64,000 bases of DNA, from positions 62,001-126,000 of the forward strand of contig JBGUOH010000001.1 in assembly GCA_045117995.1 (NCBI GenBank), read 5' to 3'. Positions 5,681 to 13,573 of the stretch are shown here, piece by piece. Both the position numbers and the translations under genes were made by a program. The number at the start of each line of letters is the position of its first letter. The first letter of the stretch is position 1. The DNA is from RUG14515 sp045117995 (GTDB lineage Bacteria > Bacillota_I > Bacilli_A > RFN20 > CAG-826). The notes below the pieces were generated by a model that ran no database searches, was not told where the DNA came from, and was given only the letters and a program-made list of their open reading frames with translations.

Positions 5681-8311
5681 TTAGTCATCCAAATCATCAA
5701 AAATGGAGATTTGTTCAAAGCCTTCCTTCTCTTCTTTGACTTCTGGAACGCTAATTGGCTCATCATTATCATCTTCAGAATCATCTTCAAGAGTTTGGAT
5801 TGGTTTCTCTTTAATAGTAATTGGATGAGAGACAGTCTTCTTATTAATAATTTCGATGTTAGTGTCTATGACACTATCAACTGTGGTCTTGCTTGGAATA
5901 TCGATGTTCTTCTTCGCATATTTAGCAAGATCAGTTAAATAGAAATCAGTTAATTCGAATTCAAAATATTCGTTTGTGGACATGAAGAGATTTATTTTCA
6001 ATAAATCTGCCTTACTTGTGAGCTTAAATGCGCTAACAACATGATGAATATCGCTCTTGAAACATGGCATCACAGGTTGTACTTTGCCTAATCTAGCGGT
6101 CAAATTCACGTGTGCATTATCGAAGATTCGATAATGACCTTTATCTGTGAATAAGATGACTTTGTTCTTTTCTTCTTCGTCGAAGGCAATTAACGCTACA
6201 GCGTTATTCTTACCTAAACCAGCGACGGATTTCACACCACCCGCTTTGCTAGAAAGCACGGATAATTCGTTTTCATTGAAGTATGTGACATTACCATTAC
6301 TTGTTATAACAAGTAAGTTGCTATTTCCGCTTAAGATTTGGATATCACTGACTTCATCACCATTGAGAAGTCTCATATTGCGTATAGGACGCGTGCGTTT
6401 TCCTTGTTCTATCATATTTAAAGGCATACGCTTGATTTGGCCAAATTTGGTCAAAATACCGAGATAGATATCATTTCTGAAGTCGCTAACGGCAATACCT
6501 TTAATGATTTTTTCGCCAGGATTTAAGGTTGAGAAGGTATTGATATGACCACCTTCATCTTTCCATCTGTTCTCTGGTAATTTGTGAACAGGAATGCAAA
6601 TATAGTTACCTTGATTTGTAAAACAAATCAAATAATCAGTTGTGTTGATTAAGCCTTGAGCGATTAATTCGTCTCCATCCTTTAAACCAGGAAGAGGATT
6701 ATCACCGCTGCTACGATATGACTTAAGTGTGGATCTCTTCACATAACCATCACGTGTAAGAGCCACCATCACATCGTCTTTAGCGATTAATTCACGCTTA
6801 TCGATTGGAGCGATTTCTTCTTTTTCTTGAATCGCTGTTCTTCTATCATCACCATACTTATCCGCGATAGCTTTTAGTTCTCGAACTAAAACACGGTTAA
6901 GTTTGCTCTCATCTTCAAGAATTCCTTTGAGTGTTTCGATATCTCTAAGGAGTTGAACTTTTTCGTTTTCTAAAGTGACTTCATCGGTATGAGATAACTT
7001 GTATAATGGCATGGTCACAATAGCTTCAGCTTGTTCGTTTGAGAAACCATAACGGGCCATTAAGTTAACTTTAGAATCCGCTTTATCTTTACTGCGTTTG
7101 ATGATTTCAACCACTTCATTGATGTTTAAAGAAGCTTGAATTAAGCCTTCAACGATATGGAGTCTAGCTTGAAATTTTTCTAGATCAAATCTACTTCTTC
7201 TTGTTACGACATCGACTTGGTGAGCAATGTAAGCATCAACATATGTTAAGAGATTTAATGTCTTTGGTCGACCATCCACGATAGCAACCATATTAGTGCT
7301 ATAAGATGAGACTAGACCAGTCTTATTGTTCAAGTATTGTAAGAGTAAATCGACTTTTGCGTCTTTCTTACAATCAATAACGATTCTAATACCTTTCCAG
7401 TCGGATTCATCACGTACTTCTAAAAGACCATCGACTGATTTTGAATGGATAATCTTATCGATTTCAAAAACTAATTGGTTCTTTTGTGTTTTGTATGGAA
7501 TTTCAGTAATGACAATCTGTTGATTGTCTTTGTTTTGAACAATCTCTTCTTTACTGGCGATTTCAATACGGCCTCTACCGGTTAAATAGATGTTTTTAAG
7601 ACCTTCACTTTCGTAGATGATACCACCACCTGGGAAGTCTGGACCTAAAACAAATTGCATTAAGTCTTCAACTGTTGCAGTCTTATGACCAATACGGTAA
7701 ACAACTGCATCAATAATCTCTTTGAGATTATGTGGTGGGATTTCTGTCGCCATACCAACAGCAATACCTTCTGTACCATTAGCGAATAAGTTAGGGAATC
7801 TAGCAGGTAAAATCGTTGGTTCAAATTCGGTATCGTCGAAGTTAAGTTGCATATCAACTGTCTTCTTATCGATTTCACGAATTAATTCGTTAGAAATCTC
7901 GCTTAAACGAGATTCAGTATAACGATACGCCGCTGGGGAGTCACCATCGATAGAACCATTGTTACCTTGGAAGTCGATTAATGGATATCTGATCTTCCAA
8001 TCTTGGCTCATTCTCGCTAAAGCTTCGTAGATGGATGTATCACCATGTGGGTGGAAAGTACCCATAACCGCACCGACGGTATGAGCACATTTTCTTGTTG
8101 GTTTATTAAAAACATTATTGTTTTTAAACATTGTGAAAATAATACGTCTCTGAACTGGTTTCAAGCCATCTCTCACATCTGGGATAGCACGATCTTGAAT
8201 AACGTATTTAGCGTAAGTCGCGTAACGGTCGCCCATCACGTCTTCCATCGGTTGTACGGAGATGTTTTCAACGTAATTTTCTTCGACTAAATCAATCTTT
8301 TTTCTAGCCAT
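5681..8311 (-). CDS. parC: DNA topoisomerase IV subunit A (ParC)
   Basis: 876 residues. ParC cuts and rejoins DNA to decatenate daughter chromosomes. The active-site tyrosine is Tyr131 in AAYRYTESR. It is called ParC rather than GyrA because it has the ParC-like QGNNGSIDGDSPAA and HKLPENRWKDEGGHIN stretches, lacks the GyrA box, and lies with parE and plsY as in B. subtilis. The quinolone-resistance region is HPHGDTSIYEA, with Thr92 and Glu96 at the positions that are usually Ser and Asp/Glu. C-terminal blades are followed by an acidic tail of about 40 residues (DDSEDDNDE). It starts three bases after parE. Confidence 0.93.
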   Translation of the reverse strand: MARKKIDLVEENYVENISVQPMEDVMGDRYATYAKYVIQDRAIPDVRDGLKPVQRRIIFTMFKNNNVFNKPTRKCAHTVGAVMGTFHPHGDTSIYEALARMSQDWKIRYPLIDFQGNNGSIDGDSPAAYRYTESRLSEISNELIREIDKKTVDMQLNFDDTEFEPTILPARFPNLFANGTEGIAVGMATEIPPHNLKEIIDAVVYRIGHKTATVEDLMQFVLGPDFPGGGIIYESEGLKNIYLTGRGRIEIASKEEIVQNKDNQQIVITEIPYKTQKNQLVFEIDKIIHSKSVDGLLEVRDESDWKGIRIVIDCKKDAKVDLLLQYLNNKTGLVSSYSTNMVAIVDGRPKTLNLLTYVDAYIAHQVDVVTRRSRFDLEKFQARLHIVEGLIQASLNINEVVEIIKRSKDKADSKVNLMARYGFSNEQAEAIVTMPLYKLSHTDEVTLENEKVQLLRDIETLKGILEDESKLNRVLVRELKAIADKYGDDRRTAIQEKEEIAPIDKRELIAKDDVMVALTRDGYVKRSTLKSYRSSGDNPLPGLKDGDELIAQGLINTTDYLICFTNQGNYICIPVHKLPENRWKDEGGHINTFSTLNPGEKIIKGIAVSDFRNDIYLGILTKFGQIKRMPLNMIEQGKRTRPIRNMRLLNGDEVSDIQILSGNSNLLVITSNGNVTYFNENELSVLSSKAGGVKSVAGLGKNNAVALIAFDEEEKNKVILFTDKGHYRIFDNAHVNLTARLGKVQPVMPCFKSDIHHVVSAFKLTSKADLLKINLFMSTNEYFEFELTDFYLTDLAKYAKKNIDIPSKTTVDSVIDTNIEIINKKTVSHPITIKEKPIQTLEDDSEDDNDEPISVPEVKEEKEGFEQISIFDDLDD

Positions 8312-8314
8312 AGA

Positions 8315-10258
8315 TTACTTGACCTCCTTGATGAAAGTATCGACTTTATTGAAGTCAACGTTCTCTTCGACCCACGCTCTTCTGATACCAGCGTCACGGC
8401 CCATTAAAACGGTAACTCTCTTTTCTGCTAAGAATGGATCATCGATTTCGACACGGACTAATAATCTAGTCTTTGGATCCATTGTTGTTTCTTTTAATTG
8501 GATAGCGTCCATTTCACCAAGACCTTTATATCTGGAGACCTTGTAACCACTACCAACTTTCTTTTTGGCTTGTTCCAAGCCATCATCATCCCAAGCATAT
8601 TCTTGAGTGACTTTTTTGCCATCTTCTTTATAGACACGGTAAAGAGGTGGAACAGCAATATAAACGTGACCAGATGTGATTAATTGACGCATATAGTGAT
8701 AGAAGAACGTTAATAATAACGTTTGGATATGAGCACCATCGGTATCAGCATCGGTCATGATGATGATTTTGCCGTATTTTATATCATCTAAATCGAAATT
8801 TTGTCCAAAACCAGCACCAATGGTATTAATAATGGTTGCGATTTCTTCGTTATGGACTAATTTTTCCATAGAAATGGAGTCTGTATTAAGTGGTTTACCA
8901 CGAAGTGGTAAGATTGCTTGGTGGAGTCTATCTCTACCTTTCTTAGCGGTACCGCCAGCGGAATCACCTTCGACGATAAACAATTCGTTTTTGGCGTATT
9001 CTTTGCTTTGTGCTGGGGTTAATTTATCACTTAAAATGACTTCTTGTTTTGGTTTTTTGTTGTTTCTCGCTTCTTCTTTAGCTTTTCTAGCGGCTAATCT
9101 CGCATTTTGAGATGCAACACACTTATTGATGAAGTTGATTGTGAATTCTTTGTTTTCTAAAAGATAATAAGTAAACTTATTATAAATAAAGTTAGAGACC
9201 ACAGAAACTGCTTGTGGAGTGCCTAATTTACCTTTGGTTTGGCCTTCAAATTCAAGTAAAGCTTCTGGGATTTTCAATGATACAACAGCGGTTAAACCTT
9301 CTCTGATATCACTACCTTCGAGCTTTTTGCCCTTGGTTAATTTGTATTGTTCGGCGAAATCGTTAACAGCTTTAGCGATACCAGTTCTAAAACCAGTTTC
9401 ATGGGTACCACCATCTCTTGTTCTTACGTTATTAACGTAAGAGTAGATTGTTTCGTTGTAATCTTCATTGCAGTATTGTAAAGCAATCTCAATGTCGATT
9501 TGTGTTTCTTCATCGGTATCCGCGAAGCTAATCACAGGAGACATTGGTTGTTTATTGATATTGACGTTATTGATGTATTCCACTAAGCCATTTTCATACA
9601 AAAAGTTCTGAACTTGTCCGGTTTTTTCGTCAGTTAAGACAAATTCCACGCCTTTCATTAAGAAGGCACTCTCTTGTAAGTGGCTAGCAATTGTATCCCA
9701 TTTAAATTCAACAGTAGAGAAGATCGTTGCGTCTGGTTTAAATCTCACCAAAGTACCATGTTTCTTGCATGTACCGACAACTTCAAGAGGAACGACAAGA
9801 TTACCACCATTTTCGAATTTGAGGTGGTAGATATTACCTTCTTGATAGACATTAATGTCTATCCATTCACTTAAAGCGTTAGTAACAGAAGCACCGACAC
9901 CATGCAAACCAGCAGCGGATTTATAAACAGCGTTATTAAATTTACCACCTGCGTGGAGTTCAGTAAAAACAACTTCGACCGCTGGTCGGCCAGTCTCTTT
10001 ATTGATGCCCACAGGAATACCACGACCTTCGTCAAGGACACTAATGGAACCGTCTTTATGCATGGTCACGCAAATCTTCTTACCATAACCAGATAAGGCT
10101 TCGTCCACTGCATTATCGACAACTTCCCAGACTAGGTGATGGAGACCAGCACTATTGGTTGAACCAATGTACATAGCAGGTCTTTTTCGGACACCCTCAA
10201 GACCCTTCATCACATGAATATCATCAGCTGTATATGTTGTTTTTTTGATATCAGACAC
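8315..10258 (-). CDS. parE: DNA topoisomerase IV subunit B (ParE)
   Basis: The ATPase subunit of topoisomerase IV, about 647 residues. The GHKL ATPase domain has EVVDNAVDEA, DEGRGIP and AAGLHGVGAS; the TOPRIM domain has FIVEGDSAGG and MTDADTDGAH. The ParE-type LSDKLTPAQSK and DTDGAHIQ (GyrB has DVDGAHIR) separate it from GyrB. The most credible start is the GTG at 10258, because AAAGGGA lies eight bases upstream; an in-frame TTG at 10276 would put that site inside the gene. parC follows after three bases. The divergent gene is plsY, as in B. subtilis (yneS-parE-parC). Confidence 0.93.
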   Translation of the reverse strand: MSDIKKTTYTADDIHVMKGLEGVRKRPAMYIGSTNSAGLHHLVWEVVDNAVDEALSGYGKKICVTMHKDGSISVLDEGRGIPVGINKETGRPAVEVVFTELHAGGKFNNAVYKSAAGLHGVGASVTNALSEWIDINVYQEGNIYHLKFENGGNLVVPLEVVGTCKKHGTLVRFKPDATIFSTVEFKWDTIASHLQESAFLMKGVEFVLTDEKTGQVQNFLYENGLVEYINNVNINKQPMSPVISFADTDEETQIDIEIALQYCNEDYNETIYSYVNNVRTRDGGTHETGFRTGIAKAVNDFAEQYKLTKGKKLEGSDIREGLTAVVSLKIPEALLEFEGQTKGKLGTPQAVSVVSNFIYNKFTYYLLENKEFTINFINKCVASQNARLAARKAKEEARNNKKPKQEVILSDKLTPAQSKEYAKNELFIVEGDSAGGTAKKGRDRLHQAILPLRGKPLNTDSISMEKLVHNEEIATIINTIGAGFGQNFDLDDIKYGKIIIMTDADTDGAHIQTLLLTFFYHYMRQLITSGHVYIAVPPLYRVYKEDGKKVTQEYAWDDDGLEQAKKKVGSGYKVSRYKGLGEMDAIQLKETTMDPKTRLLVRVEIDDPFLAEKRVTVLMGRDAGIRRAWVEENVDFNKVDTFIKEVK

Positions 10259-10277
10259 TATATTTTCCCTTTGCAAG

Positions 10278-10300
10278 ACTTAATTATATACAAATTAAGT
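10278..10300. promoter_or_regulatory. Inverted repeat at the divergent parE/plsY promoters
   Basis: ACTTAATT (10278-10285) and AATTAAGT (10293-10300) are perfect 8-base arms with a 7-base spacer. On the minus strand a TATAAT (10283-10288) for parE lies inside it. On its right edge begins the plsY -35. Confidence 0.5.
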
Positions 10301-10327
10301 TGCAAATATAAAGCATTTTAGTAGAAT
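10300..10327 (+). promoter_or_regulatory. Candidate plsY promoter
   Basis: TTGCAA (10300-10305), 16-base spacer, TAGAAT (10322-10327), then a GGAGG ribosome binding site before the ATG at 10355. Confidence 0.55.
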
Positions 10328-10354
10328 AAATAAGTACGATTTGGAGGTACAAAA

Positions 10355-11143
10355 ATGAATATATTTGTAAATATATTGGTACCAGTGATTTGTTTGCTAA
10401 TTGGTTACCTCATGGGCAGCGCGAACATCTCAATTCCGTTAGGAAAAATGGTCTTTAAACAAGATCCACGTGAATATGGTTCACATAATCCAGGCGCCAC
10501 AAACTGTGGTCGTTTATGGGGCAAAAAGTACTTCCTTATCGTTTTCTTCTTTGATGTATTTAAAACCATTTCCCCGCTTTACATTTGCTGGGCAATTTTA
10601 TCATTTGTACCATTTAATAATGGTACACCATTAATCGCAAGTGCCTCTGCTATGTATAATGGCAACCTCGATGGCTATATGATTCAATGGCCAGTCTACT
10701 GGGTGGCTGTTGTCGGTGCAATGCTTGGTGGCATTTATCCATGTTTCATCGGATTCAAAGGTGGCAAAGCTGCTTCCTGCATGGTTGGAATTACCTTGAC
10801 TACATCTTGGTTTTTTGGTGTTATCGGTGCGCTTTCCTATTATTTCACATTAAAGAAAAGTGGTTATGTTTCATTAGCTTCTATCATTACTTCCATTCTT
10901 AACGCTACTGTTACTTGGATATGGGCAATCTTGGTTGCTTTAAAGGTTTTCCCAAATCCAACCGTGGGTTTCCCATGGCTCTTCATCATCAATTTTGGAC
11001 CAATGCTTTACTGCAATTTCGTCTATGCAATTTTGATGACAATTATTAGTGTGGTTTTGACCATCAGACACCGCACAAACATTGGCAGAATCAAAGCGGG
11101 AACCGAAAGACAAATCACTTGGATGAAAGTAAAAAGCAAGTAA
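10355..11143 (+). CDS. plsY: Acyl-phosphate:glycerol-3-phosphate acyltransferase PlsY
   Basis: Integral membrane enzyme that moves an acyl group from acyl phosphate to glycerol-3-phosphate, the first step of phospholipid synthesis in Firmicutes. Visible family motifs are GYLMGSANISIPLGK, GSHNPGATN and GFKGGKAAS, the three conserved cytoplasmic loops. Several hydrophobic segments are spread through the 262 residues. Most PlsY proteins are about 200 residues; the extra length comes from longer loops in the middle (about residues 85-120) and near the C-terminus. Its partner in the next acylation, PlsC, is at 57.3 kb. It has a strong GGAGG ribosome binding site and ends at a clear terminator. Confidence 0.93.
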   Translation: MNIFVNILVPVICLLIGYLMGSANISIPLGKMVFKQDPREYGSHNPGATNCGRLWGKKYFLIVFFFDVFKTISPLYICWAILSFVPFNNGTPLIASASAMYNGNLDGYMIQWPVYWVAVVGAMLGGIYPCFIGFKGGKAASCMVGITLTTSWFFGVIGALSYYFTLKKSGYVSLASIITSILNATVTWIWAILVALKVFPNPTVGFPWLFIINFGPMLYCNFVYAILMTIISVVLTIRHRTNIGRIKAGTERQITWMKVKSK

Positions 11144-11179
11144 TTAATTAGTAGAGTTAATAACTTTGTTATTATAGAC

Positions 11180-11210
11180 AAAAGCACTCATAACCGAGTG
11201 CTTTTATTTT
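11180..11210 (+). terminator. Intrinsic terminator after plsY
   Basis: AAAAGCACTC (11180-11189), loop ATAACC, GAGTGCTTTT (11196-11205), then ATTTTT: a perfect 10-pair stem. Confidence 0.88.
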
Positions 11211-11228
11211 TCGTCAATTTTTAGCCTC

Positions 11229-11711
11229 TTACATCTCTAAATATATGAGGTAGGCTGTACTAGTTTCAGCGTAGTAAATAAGCGCCTGTTCAAAAGGTTC
11301 TAAACGTGGACAATAATATGAATAAGACTTCGTAAAATCGAGCTTGTATTGTTCGTCAAATGAAGAGTAATCATTTTCCATCCACTGCTGCAAAAAGTTG
11401 TTTACCGCTGTTTCAAATTTATCGCTATTTTGGTTTTGTAGGGAGTTCTCCCCTGTCTTAACGTTATAGAACTGACTAATGAACTCTTCTTTCTTGTTTG
11501 AATTAGAATAATCAAGCACGCAGTAAACAGGGCCACTTGAATCAAAACCTCTAATATCGTCATAGTAAAAGAGAATCTTTCCGTCGGTAAGATATTTGAG
11601 CTCGGTCTTTTCTTCAATCCTCATAAGCTCTTGCTTGCTTCTAGAAACACAGCCGACAAGAGAAAAAGATACGAGTAATATAATAGGCGCTTTCTTTACT
11701 ATTTGTTTCAT
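11229..11711 (-). CDS. Putative lipoprotein of unknown function
   Basis: 160 residues with a lipoprotein signal peptide: a basic start (MKQIVKKA), a hydrophobic stretch and the lipobox LVGC, giving a mature protein that begins at Cys21 and would be anchored on the outer face of the membrane. The rest is polar, rich in aromatic residues (YYDD, SYSYYC), with no motif I recognise. It stands alone between the plsY terminator and the yneF terminator. The two lipoproteins at 48.9-50.0 kb share the general design but no clear sequence similarity that I can see. Confidence 0.7.
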   Translation of the reverse strand: MKQIVKKAPIILLVSFSLVGCVSRSKQELMRIEEKTELKYLTDGKILFYYDDIRGFDSSGPVYCVLDYSNSNKKEEFISQFYNVKTGENSLQNQNSDKFETAVNNFLQQWMENDYSSFDEQYKLDFTKSYSYYCPRLEPFEQALIYYAETSTAYLIYLEM

Positions 11712-11765
11712 ATATTAAGATTATAAGAGAATATAGATATTTGCAAAAGTTTGATATAGGCAACA

Positions 11766-11792
11766 AAAAAGCGCTCGTTGGAGCGCTGTTTT
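11766..11792 (-). terminator. Intrinsic terminator after yneF
   Basis: AGCGCTC (11770-11776) and GAGCGCT (11781-11787) form a GC-rich stem with a four-base loop. The flanking A-run at 11764-11769 becomes a U-tract on the minus strand. Confidence 0.85.
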
Positions 11793-11804
11793 TGATTTGT
11801 TCAA

Positions 11805-12020
11805 TTATTTTCCTTGATTCATGTTTCTCATGATTTCACGGATTTGTTTTTCACTTGGGGTACGACCCATGCTTCTGAACATCGCGCGAATCATTTTTTC
11901 ATTAACAGGAGGGTTTTCTCTGAGTTGCTTTTGGAAAATGTAGCGGGTCACAAAGAAACCGATAACTGCACCAACAATAACCATGCCGATGCATAATAAG
12001 ACGATTTGCCAAGGTTGCAT
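11805..12020 (-). CDS. yneF: UPF0154 family small membrane protein (YneF)
   Basis: 71 residues: an N-terminal transmembrane helix (about residues 4-26) then a cytoplasmic tail with the family signature ENPPVNEKMIRAMFRSMGRTPSEKQIREIMR. The match to YneF/UPF0154, found across Firmicutes and mycoplasmas, is clear. Its function is unknown. GGGGGAGC provides the ribosome binding site, 17 bases after the efp stop, so it is probably co-transcribed with efp. Confidence 0.9.
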   Translation of the reverse strand: MQPWQIVLLCIGMVIVGAVIGFFVTRYIFQKQLRENPPVNEKMIRAMFRSMGRTPSEKQIREIMRNMNQGK

Positions 12021-12037
12021 TGTCTGCTCCCCCTCTA

Positions 12038-12595
12038 TTAGGCTCTGCCGTCGTATTCGCCGTTATCTGTACGAACGAGAACTTCTTCGCCTTCTTCAAT
12101 GAATAATGGAACTCTAACCACTAAGCCTGTTTCTAATGTAGCTGGCTTTGTTGGTTTGTTGACTGTGTCACCTCTGACGCCTGGATCACATTGTGTAATC
12201 TTTAATGTGACTTTAGCTGGTAAGTTAACACCGAGGATTTCGCCATCATAGGAAGTGATTTCCACGACTTCGTCGCCTTTTAAGAATTGTTTTTCCCATT
12301 GGAGACGTTCAGCTGGGATTTCAACTTGTTCATAAGTTTCTTGATCCATGAAGACGAAGAAATCGCCACTGTCATAGAGATATTGCATTTGTCTCTTGTC
12401 TAAACGAACGTTTTCAACCATGTAACCGGAGTTACGGGCTAATTCGTTAATTGTACCTGTACGGACGTTTTTAACTTTGACTTTAGCAACCATCTTTCTC
12501 ATCGCAGTTTTATTTAATAAAATATCTAAAACTTGGTATAAATTGTTTTCATCGATGAAATAGTTGCCTGGTCTTAATTCTGTAACATTAACCAT
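12038..12595 (-). CDS. efp: Elongation factor P
   Basis: 185 residues with the three beta-barrel domains of EF-P; it helps the ribosome form peptide bonds at proline runs. The start at 12595 (MVNVTELRPGNYF) is preferred to the ATG 21 bases upstream, because the upstream extension contains the likely ribosome binding site AAAGGA. The C-terminal part (ITQCDPGVRGDTVNKPTKPATLETGLVVRVPLF interrupted across two conserved blocks) is standard. The domain I loop is unusual: where most bacteria have PGKG with Lys32 or an arginine that is modified, this protein has NKTAMRKM with Met32. Whether this is a known subfamily variation cannot be decided here. Confidence 0.93.
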   Translation of the reverse strand: MVNVTELRPGNYFIDENNLYQVLDILLNKTAMRKMVAKVKVKNVRTGTINELARNSGYMVENVRLDKRQMQYLYDSGDFFVFMDQETYEQVEIPAERLQWEKQFLKGDEVVEITSYDGEILGVNLPAKVTLKITQCDPGVRGDTVNKPTKPATLETGLVVRVPLFIEEGEEVLVRTDNGEYDGRA

Positions 12596-12648
12596 ATAAT
12601 TTATCTTTCCTTTCAATAAATTTCCTTGAATATTATATCAAATATTCA

Positions 12649-13281
12649 TTATTTGACAAATGGATTTACTTTTCGCTCAATCCCAAGTGTTGAGGATGAG
12701 CCATGTCCTCCATAGATTTTTGTGTCTTCTGGTAAGGCTAAAACTTTAGCCATAGAGTTTCTTAATTCCTTAGGCATCGCACTTGGTAAGTCACTACGGC
12801 CAATGCCATGCATAATAATGAAATCACCAGTGAACAAAACACCACTTTCTTTGAGGTAATAACATACGCTTCCCGCTGTGTGATATGGAACGGTGATGAC
12901 CTTAATATCTTCACTTAAAAAGTGAAGAACTTCATTATCCGCTAGGGTGTTAGCCTTGCTTTTAATGATAACGTTTTCACCTAAAAAGTCAGAGCAATTC
13001 GCGCATGTATCTGTTAGTTTATCTTCATCATCAAAACCGATATATAAAGGCGCATTAAATGCTTTCACTAAAGCATCCACACCACGCATGTGATCAACAT
13101 GCCCGTGGGTCAATAAGATGGCTTTGAGCTTGAGACTATTTTTCTTAATATAATTAACGATTCCTGGATAGTCTTTTGCGGGATCGATAACGACACAGTT
13201 ATTATCGGAGTCACTTAAAAGATACGTATTAGCGTATAGCTCATCAGTCACTTCGTAGATAAAAGGGACGACATTAATCAT
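12649..13281 (-). CDS. Metallo-beta-lactamase-fold hydrolase (glyoxalase II-like, YqgX type)
   Basis: About 210 residues. The zinc-binding motif is THGHVDHMRG; further ligands are the histidine of PYHTAGSV, the aspartate in FTGDF and the GGHG histidine near the C-terminus, the layout of glyoxalase II-like hydrolases. Substrate unknown; YqgX-type proteins are often annotated as hydroxyacylglutathione hydrolase-like. Two starts are possible, ATG at 13281 and GTG at 13287. Neither has a ribosome binding site: the gene begins directly after the U-tract of the rpmG terminator. It may be expressed by read-through. Confidence 0.85.
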   Translation of the reverse strand: MINVVPFIYEVTDELYANTYLLSDSDNNCVVIDPAKDYPGIVNYIKKNSLKLKAILLTHGHVDHMRGVDALVKAFNAPLYIGFDDEDKLTDTCANCSDFLGENVIIKSKANTLADNEVLHFLSEDIKVITVPYHTAGSVCYYLKESGVLFTGDFIIMHGIGRSDLPSAMPKELRNSMAKVLALPEDTKIYGGHGSSSTLGIERKVNPFVK

Positions 13282-13285
13282 AGGC

Positions 13286-13308
13286 ACAAAAAAATAGGCA
13301 TATGCCTA
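13286..13308 (-). terminator. rpmG terminator
   Basis: AATAGGCAT/ATGCCTATT is a perfect 18-base palindrome (13291-13308) followed on the minus strand by a T-run (13288-13293). It lies between the rpmG stop and the start of the hydrolase gene. Confidence 0.75.
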
Positions 13309-13476
13309 TTATTTCTTCTTCTCACGATGGAGAGTAACTTTTTTGCAACGTGGGCAATATTTCTTCAATTCTAAACGATCAGCGTGTTTCTTTTTATTTT
13401 TAGAAGTGAGGTAATTTTCCTCGCCACATTCTGTGCATTTAAGTGTTAATGAGATTCTATCATCTTTGCTTGCCAT
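13309..13476 (-). CDS. rpmG: 50S ribosomal protein L33 (zinc-ribbon form)
   Basis: 55 residues from the ATG at 13476, which has GAAGGAG nine bases upstream; a longer frame reading from 13533 lacks support. The sequence RISLTLKCTECGEENYLTSKN followed by CPRC is that of the cysteine-containing (C+) L33, which binds zinc through two CxxC pairs (CTEC and CPRC). The basic C-terminus HREKKK is typical. Presence of the C+ form means that zinc limitation could lead to replacement by a C- paralogue; none is in this window. Confidence 0.95.
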   Translation of the reverse strand: MASKDDRISLTLKCTECGEENYLTSKNKKKHADRLELKKYCPRCKKVTLHREKKK

Positions 13477-13559
13477 TTGATTTTCTCCTTCAAAGTCGCT
13501 TAAATATCTTACCACAGGTAAAATATAATGCAAATATATTTTTTATGAATAAACTAGGT

Positions 13560-13573
13560 TATAATATCGGCAT
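13560..13573 (+). promoter_or_regulatory. ispG -10 box abutting the start codon
   Basis: A consensus TATAAT (13560-13565) ends eight bases before the ispG ATG at 13574, so transcription should begin within about two bases of the start codon. There is no Shine-Dalgarno sequence. Confidence 0.55.

Noticed and set aside
5681..10258. The topoisomerase pair as GyrA/GyrB, marking a dnaA-dnaN-recF-gyrBA origin region
   Set aside because: Sequence motifs (LTPAQSK, DTDGAHIQ, QGNNGSIDGD, no GyrA box) and the plsY neighbour indicate ParE/ParC, so this is not evidence for oriC.
12628..12647. AT-only hairpin GAATATT/AATATTC between efp and the hydrolase gene as a terminator
   Set aside because: The stem has a single G-C pair per arm and no U-tract, so it is too weak to call.
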